Source of the DNA: Pseudomonas graminis
GTDB lineage: Bacteria > Pseudomonadota > Gammaproteobacteria > Pseudomonadales > Pseudomonadaceae
DNA length: 64,000 bases
Assembly: GCF_002093745.1 (NCBI RefSeq)
Contig: NZ_MTSB01000008.1
Coordinates: 1-64,000 of the forward strand
Direction of reading: 5' to 3'
Part shown: piece after piece, positions 34,099 to 47,031 of the stretch
Layout of the letters: each line of letters starts with the position of its first letter
Position numbering within the stretch: position 1 is the first letter of the stretch
Position numbers and translations under genes: made by a program
The notes under the pieces: model-generated
What the model was told of the DNA's origin: nothing
The model's input: the letters and a program-made list of their open reading frames with translations, nothing else
Database searches by the model: none

Positions 34099-36930
34099 AT
34101 GCAAGAAAGCGTGATGCAGCGCATGTGGAACAGTGCCCACCTATCCGGTGGTAACGCTGCCTATGTGGAAGAGCTCTATGAGCTCTACCTGCACGACCCT
34201 AACGCTGTGCCAGAAGAATGGCGCACCTACTTTCAGAAGTTGCCAGCAGACGGCAGCTCTGCCACCGATGTATCGCACTCGACTATTCGCGATCATTTCG
34301 TGTTGCTGGCCAAAAACCAGCGCCGCGCTCAGCCGGTCTCCGCCGGCAGTGTGAGCAGCGAACACGAAAAGAAGCAGGTTGAAGTGCTGCGACTGATCCA
34401 GGCTTATCGGATGCGTGGCCATCAGGCCGCTCAGCTCGATCCGCTGGGCCTGTGGCAGCGTCCTGCGCCTGCCGATCTGTCGATCAATCATTACGGCTTG
34501 ACCAATGCCGATCTGGACACGACTTTCCGTGCCGGCGACTTGTTCATCGGCAAAGAGGAAGCGAGCCTACGCGAAATCCACGAAGCGTTGCAGCAGACAT
34601 ATTGTCGCACCATCGGCTCCGAGTTCACTCACATCGTGGATTCCGAGCAGCGCAACTGGTTCATGCAGCGACTCGAGAGTGTTCGCGGTCGTCCGGCGTT
34701 CTCGGCTGACATCCAGAGCCACCTGCTGGAGCGTGTCACCGCTGCGGAAGGTCTCGAGAAGTACCTGGGGACCAAATACCCGGGCACCAAGCGTTTCGGT
34801 CTGGAAGGCGGCGAAAGCCTGATTCCGATGCTCGACGAGCTGATTCAGCGTTCCGGGTCCTACGGCACCAAGGAAGTTGTCATCGGCATGGCCCACCGTG
34901 GCCGTCTGAACGTGCTGGTCAATACCTTCGGCAAAAACCCGCGCGACCTGTTCGACGAGTTCGAAGGCAAGAAAAAAGTGGAACTGGGTTCCGGTGACGT
35001 CAAATACCACCAGGGCTTCTCTTCCAACGTCATGACCGCAGGCGGTGAAGTTCACCTGGCGATGGCATTCAACCCGTCTCACCTGGAGATCGTTTCTCCG
35101 GTGGTCGAAGGGTCGGTGCGTGCGCGTCAGGATCGTCGCAACGATCCGAATGGCGACAAGGTTCTGCCGATTTCCCTCCACGGCGACGCGGCGTTTGCCG
35201 GTCAGGGCGTGGTCATGGAAACCTTCCAGATGTCGCAGACTCGCGGCTTCAAGACGGGCGGCACGATCCACATCGTCATCAACAACCAGGTCGGTTTCAC
35301 CATCAGCAACCCGCTGGACTCGCGTTCCACCGAGTACGCCACCGACGTTGCCAAGATGATTCAGGCGCCGATCCTCCATGTGAATGGGGATGATCCGGAA
35401 GCCGTGATGTTCGTGACCCAGCTGGCGATCGATTACCGCATGCAGTTCAAGCGGGACATCGTCATCGATCTGGTCTGCTACCGTCGTCGCGGTCACAACG
35501 AAGCTGACGAGCCTAGCGGCACTCAGCCTTTGATGTACCAGCAGATCACCAAGCAGCGCACCACCCGTGAACTGTATGCCGAGCATCTGATCAAGACCGG
35601 TGTTCTCGATGACGCCCGCGTTCAGGCCAAGGTCGATGACTACCGCAGCGCGCTGGACAACGGCCTGCACGTAGTGAAAAGCCTGGTCAAAGAGCCGAAC
35701 AAGGAATTGTTCGTCGACTGGCGTCCTTATCTGGGCCACGCCTGGACTGCGCGTCACGACACCCGCTTCGATCTCAAGACCTTGCAGGAACTGTCGGCCA
35801 AGCTGATGGAGCTGCCGGAAGGTTTTGTCGTGCAGCGTCAGGTTCAGAAGATCTACGAAGATCGCCAGAAGATGCAGGCCGGTGGCTTGCCGATCAACTG
35901 GGGCTACGCCGAAACCATGGCTTACGCCACGCTGGCGTTCGAAGGCCACCCGATCCGCATGACGGGTCAGGACATCGGTCGCGGCACGTTCTCGCACCGT
36001 CACGCCGTCCTGCACAACCAGAAAGACGCAGGGACCTACATCCCGTTGCAGAATCTGTACGCCGGTCAGCCGCGTTTCGATCTGTACGACTCGTTCCTGT
36101 CGGAAGAGGCCGTGCTGGCGTTCGAATACGGTTACTCGACCACTCAGCCTGATGCTCTGGTTATCTGGGAAGCGCAGTTCGGCGACTTCGCCAACGGTGC
36201 CCAGGTGGTTGTCGACCAGTTCATCACCAGCGGCGAGCACAAGTGGGGCCGTCTGTGCGGTTTGACCATGCTGTTGCCTCACGGCTACGAAGGTCAGGGG
36301 CCGGAGCACTCTTCGGCACGTCTCGAGCGTTACCTGCAATTGTGTGCCGAGCACAACATTCAGGTGTGCGTACCGACGACGCCGGCGCAGATCTACCACT
36401 TGCTTCGCCGTCAGGTCATCCGTCCGCTGCGCAAGCCGCTGATCGTGCTGACGCCGAAGTCGCTGCTGCGTCACAAGCTCGCCGTTTCGACCCTCGAAGA
36501 TCTGGCTGAAGGTTCGTTCCAGACCGTCATTCCGGAAATCGATACCCTCGATCCGGCCAAGGTCACGCGTCTGGTGCTGTGCAGCGGCAAGGTCTACTAC
36601 GACCTGCTGGAAAAACGTCGTGCCGAAGGGCGTGAAGACATCGCCATCGTTCGCCTCGAGCAGCTGTATCCGTTCCCTGAAGATGATTTGATGGAAACCA
36701 TCGCGCCTTACACCAACCTGCAGCATGTGGTCTGGTGTCAGGAAGAACCGATGAACCAGGGCGCCTGGTACAGCAGTCAGCACCATCTGCGCCGCAGCAT
36801 GGGCAACCACAAACGCGAACTCGTTCTCGAGTACGCCGGTCGTGATGCCTCCGCCGCGCCAGCCTGTGGCTACGCTTCGATGCACGCCGAGCAGCAGGAA
36901 AAACTCCTGCGCGATGCCTTCACTGTTTAA
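34099..36930 (+). CDS. sucA: 2-Oxoglutarate dehydrogenase E1 component
   Basis: The 943-residue thiamine-diphosphate enzyme decarboxylates 2-oxoglutarate and loads the succinyl group onto SucB. It has the N-terminal subunit-binding segment ([15 protein letters not shown]), the ThDP region ([12 protein letters not shown], then [18 protein letters not shown], then [10 protein letters not shown], then [11 protein letters not shown]) and a C-terminal transketolase-like part ([13 protein letters not shown], then [18 protein letters not shown]). GGGTGACC precedes the ATG. sucB follows after 41 nt. Confidence 0.97.
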   Translation: MQESVMQRMWNSAHLSGGNAAYVEELYELYLHDPNAVPEEWRTYFQKLPADGSSATDVSHSTIRDHFVLLAKNQRRAQPVSAGSVSSEHEKKQVEVLRLIQAYRMRGHQAAQLDPLGLWQRPAPADLSINHYGLTNADLDTTFRAGDLFIGKEEASLREIHEALQQTYCRTIGSEFTHIVDSEQRNWFMQRLESVRGRPAFSADIQSHLLERVTAAEGLEKYLGTKYPGTKRFGLEGGESLIPMLDELIQRSGSYGTKEVVIGMAHRGRLNVLVNTFGKNPRDLFDEFEGKKKVELGSGDVKYHQGFSSNVMTAGGEVHLAMAFNPSHLEIVSPVVEGSVRARQDRRNDPNGDKVLPISLHGDAAFAGQGVVMETFQMSQTRGFKTGGTIHIVINNQVGFTISNPLDSRSTEYATDVAKMIQAPILHVNGDDPEAVMFVTQLAIDYRMQFKRDIVIDLVCYRRRGHNEADEPSGTQPLMYQQITKQRTTRELYAEHLIKTGVLDDARVQAKVDDYRSALDNGLHVVKSLVKEPNKELFVDWRPYLGHAWTARHDTRFDLKTLQELSAKLMELPEGFVVQRQVQKIYEDRQKMQAGGLPINWGYAETMAYATLAFEGHPIRMTGQDIGRGTFSHRHAVLHNQKDAGTYIPLQNLYAGQPRFDLYDSFLSEEAVLAFEYGYSTTQPDALVIWEAQFGDFANGAQVVVDQFITSGEHKWGRLCGLTMLLPHGYEGQGPEHSSARLERYLQLCAEHNIQVCVPTTPAQIYHLLRRQVIRPLRKPLIVLTPKSLLRHKLAVSTLEDLAEGSFQTVIPEIDTLDPAKVTRLVLCSGKVYYDLLEKRRAEGREDIAIVRLEQLYPFPEDDLMETIAPYTNLQHVVWCQEEPMNQGAWYSSQHHLRRSMGNHKRELVLEYAGRDASAAPACGYASMHAEQQEKLLRDAFTV

Positions 36931-36971
36931 CGCCTTCGAGCATTAGAAACCGAATTAAGGAATTACAGATA

Positions 36972-38204
36972 ATGGCTATCGAGATCAAAGCCCCCTCTTT
37001 CCCGGAATCCGTTGCCGACGGCACCATTTCCGTATGGCATAAAAAAGAGGGTGATGCGGTAAAGCGCGACGAGATGCTGGTCGACATCGAGACTGACAAG
37101 GTTGTCCTCGAAGTCCTGGCCGAAGCTGATGGCGTGATGGGTCCGATCACGAAGGGCGAGGGCGCTATCGTCCTGTCCAATGAAGTGCTCGCTATCTTGC
37201 ATGATGGTGCGACTGCATCGGCTGCTCCGGCGCCTGCTGCTTCGGCGGCACCTGCGGCTGCACCGTCCGCCGCTGCACCAGCAGCTTCTGCTGACGAAGA
37301 AGATGCAATTGCTGCACCTGCTGCACGCAAGCTGGCTGAAGAAAACGGCATCAACCTGGCCAGCGTCAAGGGCACCGGCAAAGACGGTCGTATCACCAAG
37401 GAAGACATCGTTGCTGCCGTTGAAGCGAAGAAATCCGCTCCAGCCGCTGCTCCTGCCGCCAAGCCTGCCGCAGCCGCTGCGCCTGTTGTCGCTGCTGGTG
37501 ATCGCACCGAGAAGCGCGTGCCGATGACCCGCGTGCGTGCAACCGTTGCCAAGCGTCTGGTCGAAGCCCAGTCGAACATGGCGATGCTGACCACCTTCAA
37601 CGAAGTCGACATGACTGAAGTCATGGCACTGCGTTCGAAGTACAAGGACCTGTTCGAGAAGTCGCACAACGGCGTGCGTCTGGGCTTCATGTCCTTCTTC
37701 GTCAAGGCCGCCACCGAAGCGCTGAAGCGTTTCCCGGCAGTCAACGCATCGATCGACGGTTCCGACATCGTTTACCACGGCTACGCAGACGTTGGTGTTG
37801 CGGTTTCCAGCGACCGTGGTCTGGTTGTGCCCGTTCTGCGTAACGCAGAGCACATGAGCCTGGCTGAAATCGAAGGCGGCATCGCCACCTTCGGCAAGAA
37901 GGCTCGCGATGGCAAATTGTCCATCGACGAAATGACCGGCGGCACGTTCACCATCACCAATGGTGGTACTTTCGGTTCGATGATGTCGACGCCGATCGTC
38001 AACCCGCCACAGGCCGCCATTCTGGGCATGCACAACATTCTGCAGCGTCCGATGGCCGTCAATGGCCAGGTGGTGATTCGCCCGATGATGTACCTGGCGC
38101 TGTCCTACGATCACCGCCTGATCGATGGTAAAGAAGCAGTAACTTTCCTCGTCACCATCAAGAACCTGCTGGAAGATCCGGCTCGTCTGTTGCTGGATAT
38201 CTGA
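36972..38204 (+). CDS. sucB: Dihydrolipoyl succinyltransferase, E2 of 2-oxoglutarate dehydrogenase
   Basis: The 410-residue core protein has one lipoyl domain (1-80) with lipoyl-Lys43 in [10 protein letters not shown], an Ala/Pro-rich swinging linker (about 82-105), a peripheral subunit-binding domain (about 108-145; [20 protein letters not shown]), a second Ala/Pro linker, and the catalytic acyltransferase domain with His381 and Asp385 in [19 protein letters not shown] gives the ribosome site. lpdG follows after a hairpin-containing 160-nt gap. Confidence 0.97.
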   Translation: MAIEIKAPSFPESVADGTISVWHKKEGDAVKRDEMLVDIETDKVVLEVLAEADGVMGPITKGEGAIVLSNEVLAILHDGATASAAPAPAASAAPAAAPSAAAPAASADEEDAIAAPAARKLAEENGINLASVKGTGKDGRITKEDIVAAVEAKKSAPAAAPAAKPAAAAAPVVAAGDRTEKRVPMTRVRATVAKRLVEAQSNMAMLTTFNEVDMTEVMALRSKYKDLFEKSHNGVRLGFMSFFVKAATEALKRFPAVNASIDGSDIVYHGYADVGVAVSSDRGLVVPVLRNAEHMSLAEIEGGIATFGKKARDGKLSIDEMTGGTFTITNGGTFGSMMSTPIVNPPQAAILGMHNILQRPMAVNGQVVIRPMMYLALSYDHRLIDGKEAVTFLVTIKNLLEDPARLLLDI

Positions 38205-38284
38205 TGAGGCGGCCCCGGTTTATGTCAGCCGCAGGTAAAAAGGCGTGTCATCGGGGCTGATGTGTTTCACCTAATCAATAGGTC

Positions 38285-39801
<1,517 letters not shown>

Positions 39802-40009
39802 GACAACAAGAGAAACCACGACGCAGTGCCCGTCGTGAGCCTTGCCAGCAAGGCTTACCGCGGAATCTGCGCCGGACTCGACCTCTCAGGCGGCGCCATG
39901 AGTGTCCAATGGCACTTGCGGCGTCCACCCGGAGTAGCGGTCACAGGTGGTGCGGCACGCTGACGTGCAGCACCGAATGCGCAGTACCTAAACGAAGACG
40001 GTAATAAGC

Positions 40010-41176
40010 ATGAATCTTCACGAGTATCAGGGTAAGCAGCTGTTCGCTGAGTACGGCCTGCCAGTATCCAAAGGTTACGCGGTAGACACCCCGGAAGCAG
40101 CAGCTGAAGCCTGCGACAAGATCGGCGGGACCGAGTGGGTTGTCAAAGCCCAGGTTCACGCAGGTGGTCGCGGTAAAGCGGGCGGCGTAAAGCTCGTTCG
40201 TAGCAAGGAAGACGCTGCAGCCTTCGCTCAACAGTGGCTGGGCAAGCGTCTGGTGACTTACCAGACTGACGCCAACGGTCAGCCAGTGACCAAAATCCTG
40301 GTCGAGTCCTGCACCGACATCGCCAAAGAGCTGTATCTGGGCGCTGTGGTCGATCGTTCCAGCCGTCGTATCGTGTTCATGGCGTCCACCGAAGGTGGCG
40401 TGGACATCGAGAAGATCGCTCACGACACTCCTGAAAAGATTCTCAAGGCTACTATCGATCCTCTGGTTGGCGCACAGCCATTCCAGGGTCGCGATCTGGC
40501 ATTCCAGCTGGGTCTGGAAGGCAAGCAGGTCACTCAGTTCGCCAAGATCTTCACCGGTCTGGCCAAACTGTTCCAGGACCACGATCTGGCCCTGCTGGAA
40601 GTGAACCCGCTGGTGATCAAGGCTGACGGCGATCTGCACTGCCTGGACGCCAAGATCAACATCGACGCCAACGCCATGTACCGTCAGCCAAAGCTGAAGG
40701 GCTTCCACGATCCTTCGCAGGACGATCCTCGCGAAGCTCACGCTGCCAAGTTCGAACTGAACTACGTTGCGCTGGAAGGCAACATCGGTTGCATGGTCAA
40801 CGGTGCTGGCCTGGCCATGGGTACCATGGACATCGTCAACCTGCACGGCGGCAAGCCTGCCAACTTCCTTGACGTTGGCGGCGGTGCCACCAAGGAACGC
40901 GTTACCGAAGCGTTCAAGATCATTCTGTCCGACACCAATGTCGCTGCAGTACTGGTCAACATCTTCGGCGGCATCGTTCGTTGCGACATGATTGCCGAAG
41001 GCATCATCGGTGCAGTGAAAGAAGTCGGCGTGAAAATCCCGGTTGTTGTGCGCCTTGAAGGCAACAACGCTGAACTGGGCGCTAAAGTACTGGCAGAAAG
41101 CGGTTTGAACATCATCGCTGCTACCAGCCTGACCGACGCTGCTCAACAAGTCGTCAAAGCCGCGGAGGGCAAGTAA
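40010..41176 (+). CDS. sucC: Succinyl-CoA synthetase beta subunit
   Basis: The 388-residue ATP-grasp subunit makes succinate and ATP or GTP from succinyl-CoA with SucD. It starts [21 protein letters not shown] and has the nucleotide loop [16 protein letters not shown] plus the C-terminal [14 protein letters not shown]. The ribosome site is weak (ACGGTAATAAGC). The 208-nt gap after lpdG contains small inverted repeats (GACG around 39826, AGCCTTGC around 39838) but no gene. The stop overlaps the sucD start by 1 nt. Confidence 0.97.
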   Translation: MNLHEYQGKQLFAEYGLPVSKGYAVDTPEAAAEACDKIGGTEWVVKAQVHAGGRGKAGGVKLVRSKEDAAAFAQQWLGKRLVTYQTDANGQPVTKILVESCTDIAKELYLGAVVDRSSRRIVFMASTEGGVDIEKIAHDTPEKILKATIDPLVGAQPFQGRDLAFQLGLEGKQVTQFAKIFTGLAKLFQDHDLALLEVNPLVIKADGDLHCLDAKINIDANAMYRQPKLKGFHDPSQDDPREAHAAKFELNYVALEGNIGCMVNGAGLAMGTMDIVNLHGGKPANFLDVGGGATKERVTEAFKIILSDTNVAAVLVNIFGGIVRCDMIAEGIIGAVKEVGVKIPVVVRLEGNNAELGAKVLAESGLNIIAATSLTDAAQQVVKAAEGK

Positions 41177-42057
41177 TGAGCGTCCTGATCAATAAAGACA
41201 CCAAGGTCATCTGCCAGGGTTTCACCGGTTCGCAGGGTACTTTCCACTCCGAACAAGCCATTGCCTACGGCACCAAGATGGTCGGCGGCGTGACGCCAGG
41301 CAAAGGCGGCACCACGCACCTGAACCTGCCCGTGTTCAACACGGTGAAAGAAGCAGTAGACACCACTGGCGCGACTGCCAGCGTTATCTACGTACCGGCT
41401 CCTTTCTGCAAGGATTCCATCCTTGAAGCAGCGTTCGGCGGCATCAAGCTGATCGTCTGCATCACCGAAGGCATCCCGACCATCGACATGCTGGAAGCCA
41501 AGGTCAAGTGTGACGAGCTGGGTGTGATCCTGATCGGTCCTAACTGCCCAGGCGTCATCACTCCGGGCGAGTGCAAGATCGGCATCATGCCAGGTCACAT
41601 TCACTTGCCAGGCAAAGTAGGCATCGTGTCGCGTTCCGGCACCCTGACTTACGAAGCTGTGAAGCAGACCACTGACGCCGGTTTCGGTCAGTCCACCTGC
41701 GTGGGCATCGGCGGCGACCCGATCCCTGGCTCCAACTTCATCGACATCCTGAAACTGTTCCAGGAAGACCCGCAGACCGAAGCGATCGTCATGATCGGCG
41801 AGATCGGCGGTTCGGCTGAAGAAGAAGCGGCCGCCTACATCAAGGCACACGTGACCAAGCCGGTTGTTTCCTACATCGCTGGTGTGACTGCTCCTCCGGG
41901 CAAGCGCATGGGCCATGCCGGTGCAATCATCTCCGGTGGTAAAGGTACTGCAGACGAGAAATTCGCTGCACTGCAGGACGCTGGCGTCAAAACCGTGCGC
42001 TCCCTGGCAGATATCGGCAAGGCCCTGGCCGAGCTGACCGGTTGGCCGACCAAGTAA
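41176..42057 (+). CDS. sucD: Succinyl-CoA synthetase alpha subunit
   Basis: The 293-residue CoA-binding subunit has the Rossmann start [18 protein letters not shown], the CoA-site segments GGVTPGKGG and PNCPGVI, and the phosphohistidine segment [17 protein letters not shown] near residue 247. Its ATG uses the last base of the sucC stop codon, so the two are coupled. It ends the TCA-cycle cluster before a strong terminator. Confidence 0.97.
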   Translation: MSVLINKDTKVICQGFTGSQGTFHSEQAIAYGTKMVGGVTPGKGGTTHLNLPVFNTVKEAVDTTGATASVIYVPAPFCKDSILEAAFGGIKLIVCITEGIPTIDMLEAKVKCDELGVILIGPNCPGVITPGECKIGIMPGHIHLPGKVGIVSRSGTLTYEAVKQTTDAGFGQSTCVGIGGDPIPGSNFIDILKLFQEDPQTEAIVMIGEIGGSAEEEAAAYIKAHVTKPVVSYIAGVTAPPGKRMGHAGAIISGGKGTADEKFAALQDAGVKTVRSLADIGKALAELTGWPTK

Positions 42058-42085
42058 GCGCTGCTTACTTTTTCGAGCAATCGAC

Positions 42086-42115
42086 AAAAGCCACCTTCGG
42101 GTGGCTTTTGTTTGG
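42086..42115 (+). terminator. Terminator of the suc genes
   Basis: AAAAGCCACC-TTCG-GGTGGCTTTT is a perfect 10-bp stem with a UUCG loop, followed by T-rich sequence. Confidence 0.9.
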
Positions 42116-42156
42116 GCGTATGAAAAGCCATTTAGGCCATGCCTGGTCCCGCTTGG

Positions 42157-42738
42157 CTACCCGCGGTTATTTGCCTGCCATTCTTCTCGTGTCAATTCCC
42201 ATAGCTGTTCCTGGGTCGTGCCGCACACAAACTGTGATTCCTGAACAGCCACAAGGCGCATGCCTTCTCGCTGCGACAGGCGGCAGGACGCTGCATTCAA
42301 GACGGACTTGGCCACGCGCAGGACAGGGCGCCCGAGTGTTTCAAACCAGAAGCGATCAATGGCCTCACAGACTTCCGACATCAGCCCCAGCCCCTGATAA
42401 GGCGGTGAAAGCCAGAAGCCACGGTTGTTATCCTGCTCGTCCATCATGCAGGCACTGCCGATCAATTGCTCCTGTCGACCGCGCAGACGAATAGACCAGT
42501 GCCATTCTTCCCCGTCCTGCATCGCAGGCAGAGCGTCTTCGCGCAGATAGCGCAGCGCTTCACCCTCAGGGTAGGGCCAAGGCACGTGATGGGTCAGGTA
42601 GCGGACAACGTCCCAATGGTTGAACAGGCTCTGCATGGCGGGAGCGTCTTCAAGCTGCAACGGCAGCAGGAGCAGACGTGGCGTATGCAGGGTGGGGGTG
42701 AAAACCGCAGGCCGATTTTTCGTTTCTTGCATGGGCAT
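42157..42738 (-). CDS. GNAT acetyltransferase, RimJ/RimL-like
   Basis: The 193-residue protein has the RimJ/RimL-like opening LHTPRLLLLPLQLEDAPAM, then VPWPYPEGEALRYL, and the acetyl-CoA loop region GFWLSPPYQGLGLMSEVCEAI. It should acetylate a small amine or a protein N-terminus; the substrate is unknown. The start may be the ATG at 42738 or 42732, and neither has a clear ribosome site. It is a lone minus-strand gene between the suc cluster and brnQ. Confidence 0.85.
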   Translation of the reverse strand: MPMQETKNRPAVFTPTLHTPRLLLLPLQLEDAPAMQSLFNHWDVVRYLTHHVPWPYPEGEALRYLREDALPAMQDGEEWHWSIRLRGRQEQLIGSACMMDEQDNNRGFWLSPPYQGLGLMSEVCEAIDRFWFETLGRPVLRVAKSVLNAASCRLSQREGMRLVAVQESQFVCGTTQEQLWELTREEWQANNRG

Positions 42739-43034
42739 CAGCCATCGGCAGCAGAGAGGCCCGTCAATCTACCGATCGATCATCGATAGGTCTGTCGGAT
42801 ATTTCTGAATACCCCCAAGCTTTGTTCAACTGCCGTTTAAAGGTGCGTCGTCGGGTGGTGCGCCCTGAGACAGTGCATTTTCGTTCGAAGTTGGCTACCC
42901 TGTGCGGCGTTTTTGCGTGGCCCTCACGAGGGGCGCATCGCAAGGTACTGCCACGTCTTACGCCGACGGGCTGCGTCTGCCCCATTCATGGGTGACGTCC
43001 CATCCCTTATTTCGATTTCGTGTGGTCCCTCGTA

Positions 43035-44348
43035 ATGAAAGTTTTGAAAGGTCAGGACATCCTGGCACTCGGTTTTATGACATTTGCCCTGTTCGTCGGG
43101 GCGGGTAACATCATCTTTCCACCCATCGTGGGCCTGCAGGCCGGGCCGCATGTGTGGATGGCGGCGCTTGGCTTTCTGGTCACGGCGGTCGGCCTGCCGG
43201 TCATCACGGTGATTGCCCTGGCCAAGGTCGGCGGTGCGATGGATGCCTTGAGCAGCCCCATCGGCAAGATTGCCGGGGGCGCTCTGGCAGCAGTCTGCTA
43301 CCTGGCGGTCGGCCCGCTGTTCGCGACCCCGCGTACGGCCACCGTCTCGTTTGAAGTGGGTCTTGCACCATTGACCGGCGATAGCCCGATGGCGCTGTTC
43401 CTTTACAGCCTGGTGTATTTTTTGGTGGTGTTCTGGGTTTCGCTGTACCCGGGCCGCCTGCTGGACACGGTGGGTCGCTTCCTGGCACCGCTCAAGATCA
43501 TCGCGCTGGCGGTTCTGGGTATCGCCGCATTTGCCTTGCCCGCCGGCGGCATCGGGGAGGCTGAGCCGGCCTATGCCGCTGCGCCGTTTTCCCAGGGCTT
43601 TATCAATGGTTACCTGACGATGGATACGCTGGGGGCCTTGGTTTTCGGCATCGTCATCGTCAATGCCATCCGCTCCCGGGGTGTCGAGTCGCCTCGCCTC
43701 ATCACCCGCTACGCGATCATTGCCGGGCTGATTGCCGGCGTCGGGCTGGCGCTGGTCTATGTCAGCCTGTTCCGCCTTGGTTCCGGCAGTCATGCCGTGG
43801 CGGCGGGTGCAAGCAATGGCGCAGCCGTATTGCACGCCTACGTCCAGCATACGTTCGGTTCTCTGGGCAGCGGCTTTCTTGCCGTGCTGATTTCTCTGGC
43901 GTGTCTGGTGACGGCGGTGGGCCTGACCTGCGCGTGTGCCGAATATTTCGCCAAGGTGTTGCCGCTGTCTTACAGAACGCTGGTGGTGATGCTGGCAGTG
44001 TTCTCGTTGCTGGTCTCCAATCTGGGGCTGACCAAGCTGATCCAGTTTTCGATTCCGGTACTGACCGCTATCTACCCGCCTTGCATTGTTCTGGTCGCGC
44101 TGAGCTTCTGCAAAGGGCTCTGGCAGAGCCAGGGCAGGGTGGTTGCACCGGTGATGCTGGTTTCTCTGGTTTTCGGCCTTATCGACGCGCTCAAGGGTGC
44201 CGGATTCGGTGAGCACCTTCCGAACGCGCTGACCAGCATGCCGTTGAGCGATCAGGGGCTGGCGTGGCTGGTGCCTTCGGTCATCACGCTGGCGGGCGCT
44301 GTGGTCATCGACAGGCTGATGGGCAAGCGCAGCGAGGCGCTGGCTTGA
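43035..44348 (+). CDS. brnQ: Branched-chain amino acid transporter, LIVCS family
   Basis: The 437-residue inner-membrane permease has about twelve hydrophobic segments and the family start [30 protein letters not shown]. It imports leucine, isoleucine and valine with Na+ or H+ (BraB/BraZ in P. aeruginosa). I chose the ATG at 43035 to fit the family; the GTG at 43020 is in frame. The 296-bp gap upstream of 43035 shows only a short inverted repeat, CTACCGAT-N5-ATCGATAG (42769-42789). Confidence 0.92.
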   Translation: MKVLKGQDILALGFMTFALFVGAGNIIFPPIVGLQAGPHVWMAALGFLVTAVGLPVITVIALAKVGGAMDALSSPIGKIAGGALAAVCYLAVGPLFATPRTATVSFEVGLAPLTGDSPMALFLYSLVYFLVVFWVSLYPGRLLDTVGRFLAPLKIIALAVLGIAAFALPAGGIGEAEPAYAAAPFSQGFINGYLTMDTLGALVFGIVIVNAIRSRGVESPRLITRYAIIAGLIAGVGLALVYVSLFRLGSGSHAVAAGASNGAAVLHAYVQHTFGSLGSGFLAVLISLACLVTAVGLTCACAEYFAKVLPLSYRTLVVMLAVFSLLVSNLGLTKLIQFSIPVLTAIYPPCIVLVALSFCKGLWQSQGRVVAPVMLVSLVFGLIDALKGAGFGEHLPNALTSMPLSDQGLAWLVPSVITLAGAVVIDRLMGKRSEALA

Positions 44349-44419
44349 AGGTCGGAAAGGTCTAGCCTTGGGCCAAAACGATTCTGGCTCCCTGTTGATC
44401 ATTAAAACGCAGCCAATGA

Positions 44420-44444
44420 AAAGGCCCGCTCAATGCGGGCCTTT
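44420..44444. terminator. Bidirectional terminator between brnQ and the small lipoprotein gene
   Basis: AAAGGCCCGC-TCAAT-GCGGGCCTTT is a perfect 10-bp stem between the converging genes. Confidence 0.82.
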
Positions 44445-44467
44445 CTGGTTCTGCGAGCGTGCCAGCC

Positions 44468-44728
44468 TTATTTGGTGGCTGGAGCTGCTTCCGGCGCCTT
44501 GTCGGCGTTTTCGGCGGCGCGCTGTTGTGCGGCTTCTGCGTTTTTCTGAGCAGCTTCCTGGCTTTCCTTGGCGGCGTCATTCACTTTGTCCTGAGCCTTT
44601 TCCATCGACTCCTGGGACTGCTGAGCTGCCTTGTTGGCATCTTGCTGAGTATTTTCGGACTTTTTGTCACAGGCGGCGAGGCCCAGGGTGGCAGAAAGCA
44701 TCAAGGCATAAGCTAAAGATTTACGCAT
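44468..44728 (-). CDS. Small Ala/Gln-rich coiled-coil lipoprotein
   Basis: The 86-residue lipoprotein has signal MRKSLAYALMLSATLGLAAC (lipobox LAAC). Its mature part is almost entirely Ala, Gln, Glu, Lys and Asp with coiled-coil character (QQSQESMEKAQDKVNDAAK), then a Pro/Ala tail. AAGGAG precedes the ATG. It resembles small outer-membrane coiled-coil lipoproteins in size and composition, but no defined function is known to me. Confidence 0.82.
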   Translation of the reverse strand: MRKSLAYALMLSATLGLAACDKKSENTQQDANKAAQQSQESMEKAQDKVNDAAKESQEAAQKNAEAAQQRAAENADKAPEAAPATK

Positions 44729-44936
44729 GGGGTGTGTCTCCTTATTGATTATTCACGTGGCTAAGAGCCTGTCCCGCAGGCTTAAGTTCCAACGCTGAAC
44801 ACAATATTGAAGACGGCCGTCTCAGTGGGGTTGCAGGGGTGTTTGCCCAACCTGATTGCAGGTCGTTCAGAGCCACGCCGATCAGCCTTCTCACCGCCCC
44901 GTCAGGACGATGAAAAGAGTCCGGGCATCTTCTGCT

Positions 44937-44964
44937 CTTGAAATCCCCGACCCAGCCCCCACCT
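44937..44964 (+). promoter_or_regulatory. Sigma-32 promoter of htpG
   Basis: CTTGAAA (44937-44943) and CCCCACCT (44957-44964) are separated by 13 nt, the same geometry as the ibpA promoter. It lies about 75 nt before the htpG start. Confidence 0.75.
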
Positions 44965-45039
44965 TGAAGACTACCCGCTGTCACGAGGCTGATGCCTGAT
45001 TGTGACGGCTTATACCATCCAGATCGGAGTTTGATGATT

Positions 45040-46947
45040 ATGAGTGTGGAAACTCAAAAGGAAACCCTGGGCTTCCAGACCGAGGTAAAGCAACTGCTGC
45101 ACCTCATGATCCATTCGCTGTATTCCAACAAGGAAATTTTCCTTCGCGAATTGATCTCGAACGCGTCCGACGCGGTCGACAAATTGCGTTTTGAGGCGTT
45201 GTCGAAGCCCGAGCTGCTGGAAGGCGGCGCCGAGCTCAAGATTCGCGTGAGCTTCGACAAGGACGCGAAGACCGTCACCCTTGAAGACAACGGCATCGGT
45301 ATGAGCCGTGAAGATGTGATCACCCACCTGGGCACCATCGCGAAGTCCGGCACTGCCGACTTCATGAAAAACCTGTCGGGCGACCAGAAGAAAGATTCGC
45401 ACCTGATCGGTCAGTTCGGTGTGGGCTTCTATTCGGCATTTATCGTTGCCGATCAGGTTGAAGTATTCAGTCGTCGCGCAGGCCTGCCCGCCAGTGAAGG
45501 GGTGCATTGGTCTTCCAAAGGCGAGGGCGAATTCGAAGTCGCGAACGTCGAAAAAGCCGAGCGCGGCACGCGCATCGTCCTGCACCTGAAAAGCGGTGAA
45601 GACGAGTTCGCAGATGGCTACCGCCTGCGCAACATCATCAAGAAGTATTCCGACCATATCGCCTTGCCGATCGAGCTGCCCAAAGAGCAGGCTCCTGCGG
45701 CTGAAGGGGAGGAAGCACCGGCGCTGGAATGGGAAACCGTCAACCGAGCCAGCGCACTCTGGACCCGTCCGCGCACCGAGGTGAAGGACGAGGAGTATCA
45801 GGAGTTCTACAAACACGTCGCCCACGATTTTGAAAACCCGCTGAGCTGGAGCCATAACAAGGTTGAAGGCAAGCTGGAATACACGTCGCTGCTTTACGTG
45901 CCTGCACGTGCTCCGTTCGATCTGTATCAGCGTGAAGCACCGCGTGGCCTCAAGCTGTACGTTCAGCGCGTGTTCGTCATGGATCAGGCCGAGTCCTTCC
46001 TGCCGCTGTACATGCGCTTCGTCAAGGGCGTGGTCGACTCCAACGACCTGTCACTGAACGTTTCCCGTGAAATTCTGCAGAAAGACCCGATCATCGATTC
46101 GATGAAGGCTGCGCTGACCAAGCGTGTGCTGGACATGCTGGAAAAGCTGGCGAAAAACGAGCCCGAGCAATACAAGGGTTTCTGGAAGAATTTTGGTCAG
46201 GTCCTCAAGGAAGGCCCTGCCGAAGACTTCGCCAACAAGGAGAAGATCGCCGGTCTGCTGCGTTTCGCGTCGACCGCTGTCGACGGTGGCGAGCAAAGTG
46301 TAGGTCTGGCCGAATACCTGGCGCGTGCCAAGGAAGGTCAGGACAAGATCTACTACCTCACTGGTGAGTCCTACGCGCAGGTCAAGGACAGCCCGCACCT
46401 TGAGGTCTTCCGCAAAAAAGGCATCGAAGTGCTGCTGCTGACCGACCGTATCGACGAGTGGCTGATGAGCTACCTGAACGAGTTCGACGGCAAGGGCTTC
46501 GTTGACGTCGCACGGGGCGACCTCGATCTGGGCAAACTTGATTCCGAAGAGGAAAAGAAAGCGCAGGAAGAAATCGCCAAGGACAAGGAAGGCCTGATCG
46601 AGCGTCTGAAGGCTGCACTGGGCGAGTCCGTGAGCGAGGTTCGCGTTTCCCATCGTCTGACCGACTCTCCGGCGATTCTGGCCATTGGTGAGCAGGACAT
46701 GGGCCTGCAGATGCGTCAGATTCTGGAAGCCAGCGGGCAGAAGGTGCCGGATTCCAAGCCTATTTTTGAATTCAACCCGGCTCACCCGCTGATCGACAAG
46801 CTCGATGCCGAGCAGAGTGAAGAGCGTTTTGGCGACCTGTCGCACATCCTGTTCGATCAGGCGGCCTTGGCCGCAGGTGACAGCCTCAAGGATCCGGCCG
46901 CTTATGTTCGCCGTCTGAACAAGCTGTTGGTAGAACTGTCGATCTGA
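45040..46947 (+). CDS. htpG: Molecular chaperone HtpG (Hsp90)
   Basis: The 635-residue ATP-dependent chaperone has the GHKL ATPase domain (about 1-230; [36 protein letters not shown]), the middle domain with VSREILQ, and the C-terminal dimerisation domain. The start is the ATG at 45040, giving MSVETQKE; an ATG two codons earlier (45034) lies closer to GGAG (45026-45029) and is possible. The sigma-32 promoter upstream predicts heat induction. A terminator follows. Confidence 0.96.
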   Translation: MSVETQKETLGFQTEVKQLLHLMIHSLYSNKEIFLRELISNASDAVDKLRFEALSKPELLEGGAELKIRVSFDKDAKTVTLEDNGIGMSREDVITHLGTIAKSGTADFMKNLSGDQKKDSHLIGQFGVGFYSAFIVADQVEVFSRRAGLPASEGVHWSSKGEGEFEVANVEKAERGTRIVLHLKSGEDEFADGYRLRNIIKKYSDHIALPIELPKEQAPAAEGEEAPALEWETVNRASALWTRPRTEVKDEEYQEFYKHVAHDFENPLSWSHNKVEGKLEYTSLLYVPARAPFDLYQREAPRGLKLYVQRVFVMDQAESFLPLYMRFVKGVVDSNDLSLNVSREILQKDPIIDSMKAALTKRVLDMLEKLAKNEPEQYKGFWKNFGQVLKEGPAEDFANKEKIAGLLRFASTAVDGGEQSVGLAEYLARAKEGQDKIYYLTGESYAQVKDSPHLEVFRKKGIEVLLLTDRIDEWLMSYLNEFDGKGFVDVARGDLDLGKLDSEEEKKAQEEIAKDKEGLIERLKAALGESVSEVRVSHRLTDSPAILAIGEQDMGLQMRQILEASGQKVPDSKPIFEFNPAHPLIDKLDAEQSEERFGDLSHILFDQAALAAGDSLKDPAAYVRRLNKLLVELSI

Positions 46948-46964
46948 CAGCTGTCTGGCAAAAG

Positions 46965-46986
46965 ACCCGCTTCGGCGGGTTTTTTG
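46965..46986 (+). terminator. htpG terminator
   Basis: ACCCGC-TTCG-GCGGGT with a T run directly after it, 17 nt past the htpG stop. Confidence 0.9.
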
Positions 46987-47031
46987 TCAGGGTCTGTCAA
47001 CCGATCCCTCATTTTTCACCAGGAGTCAGCC

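Noticed and set aside
34567..36885. Very long minus-strand open frame opposite sucA (772 codons)
   Set aside because: Same effect as above. No ribosome site or recognisable domain, and sucA has full-length conserved motifs.
42769..42789. CTACCGAT-N5-ATCGATAG as an operator between the GNAT gene and brnQ
   Set aside because: The repeat is short, overlaps GATC-rich sequence that produces such matches by chance, and no regulator is nearby.
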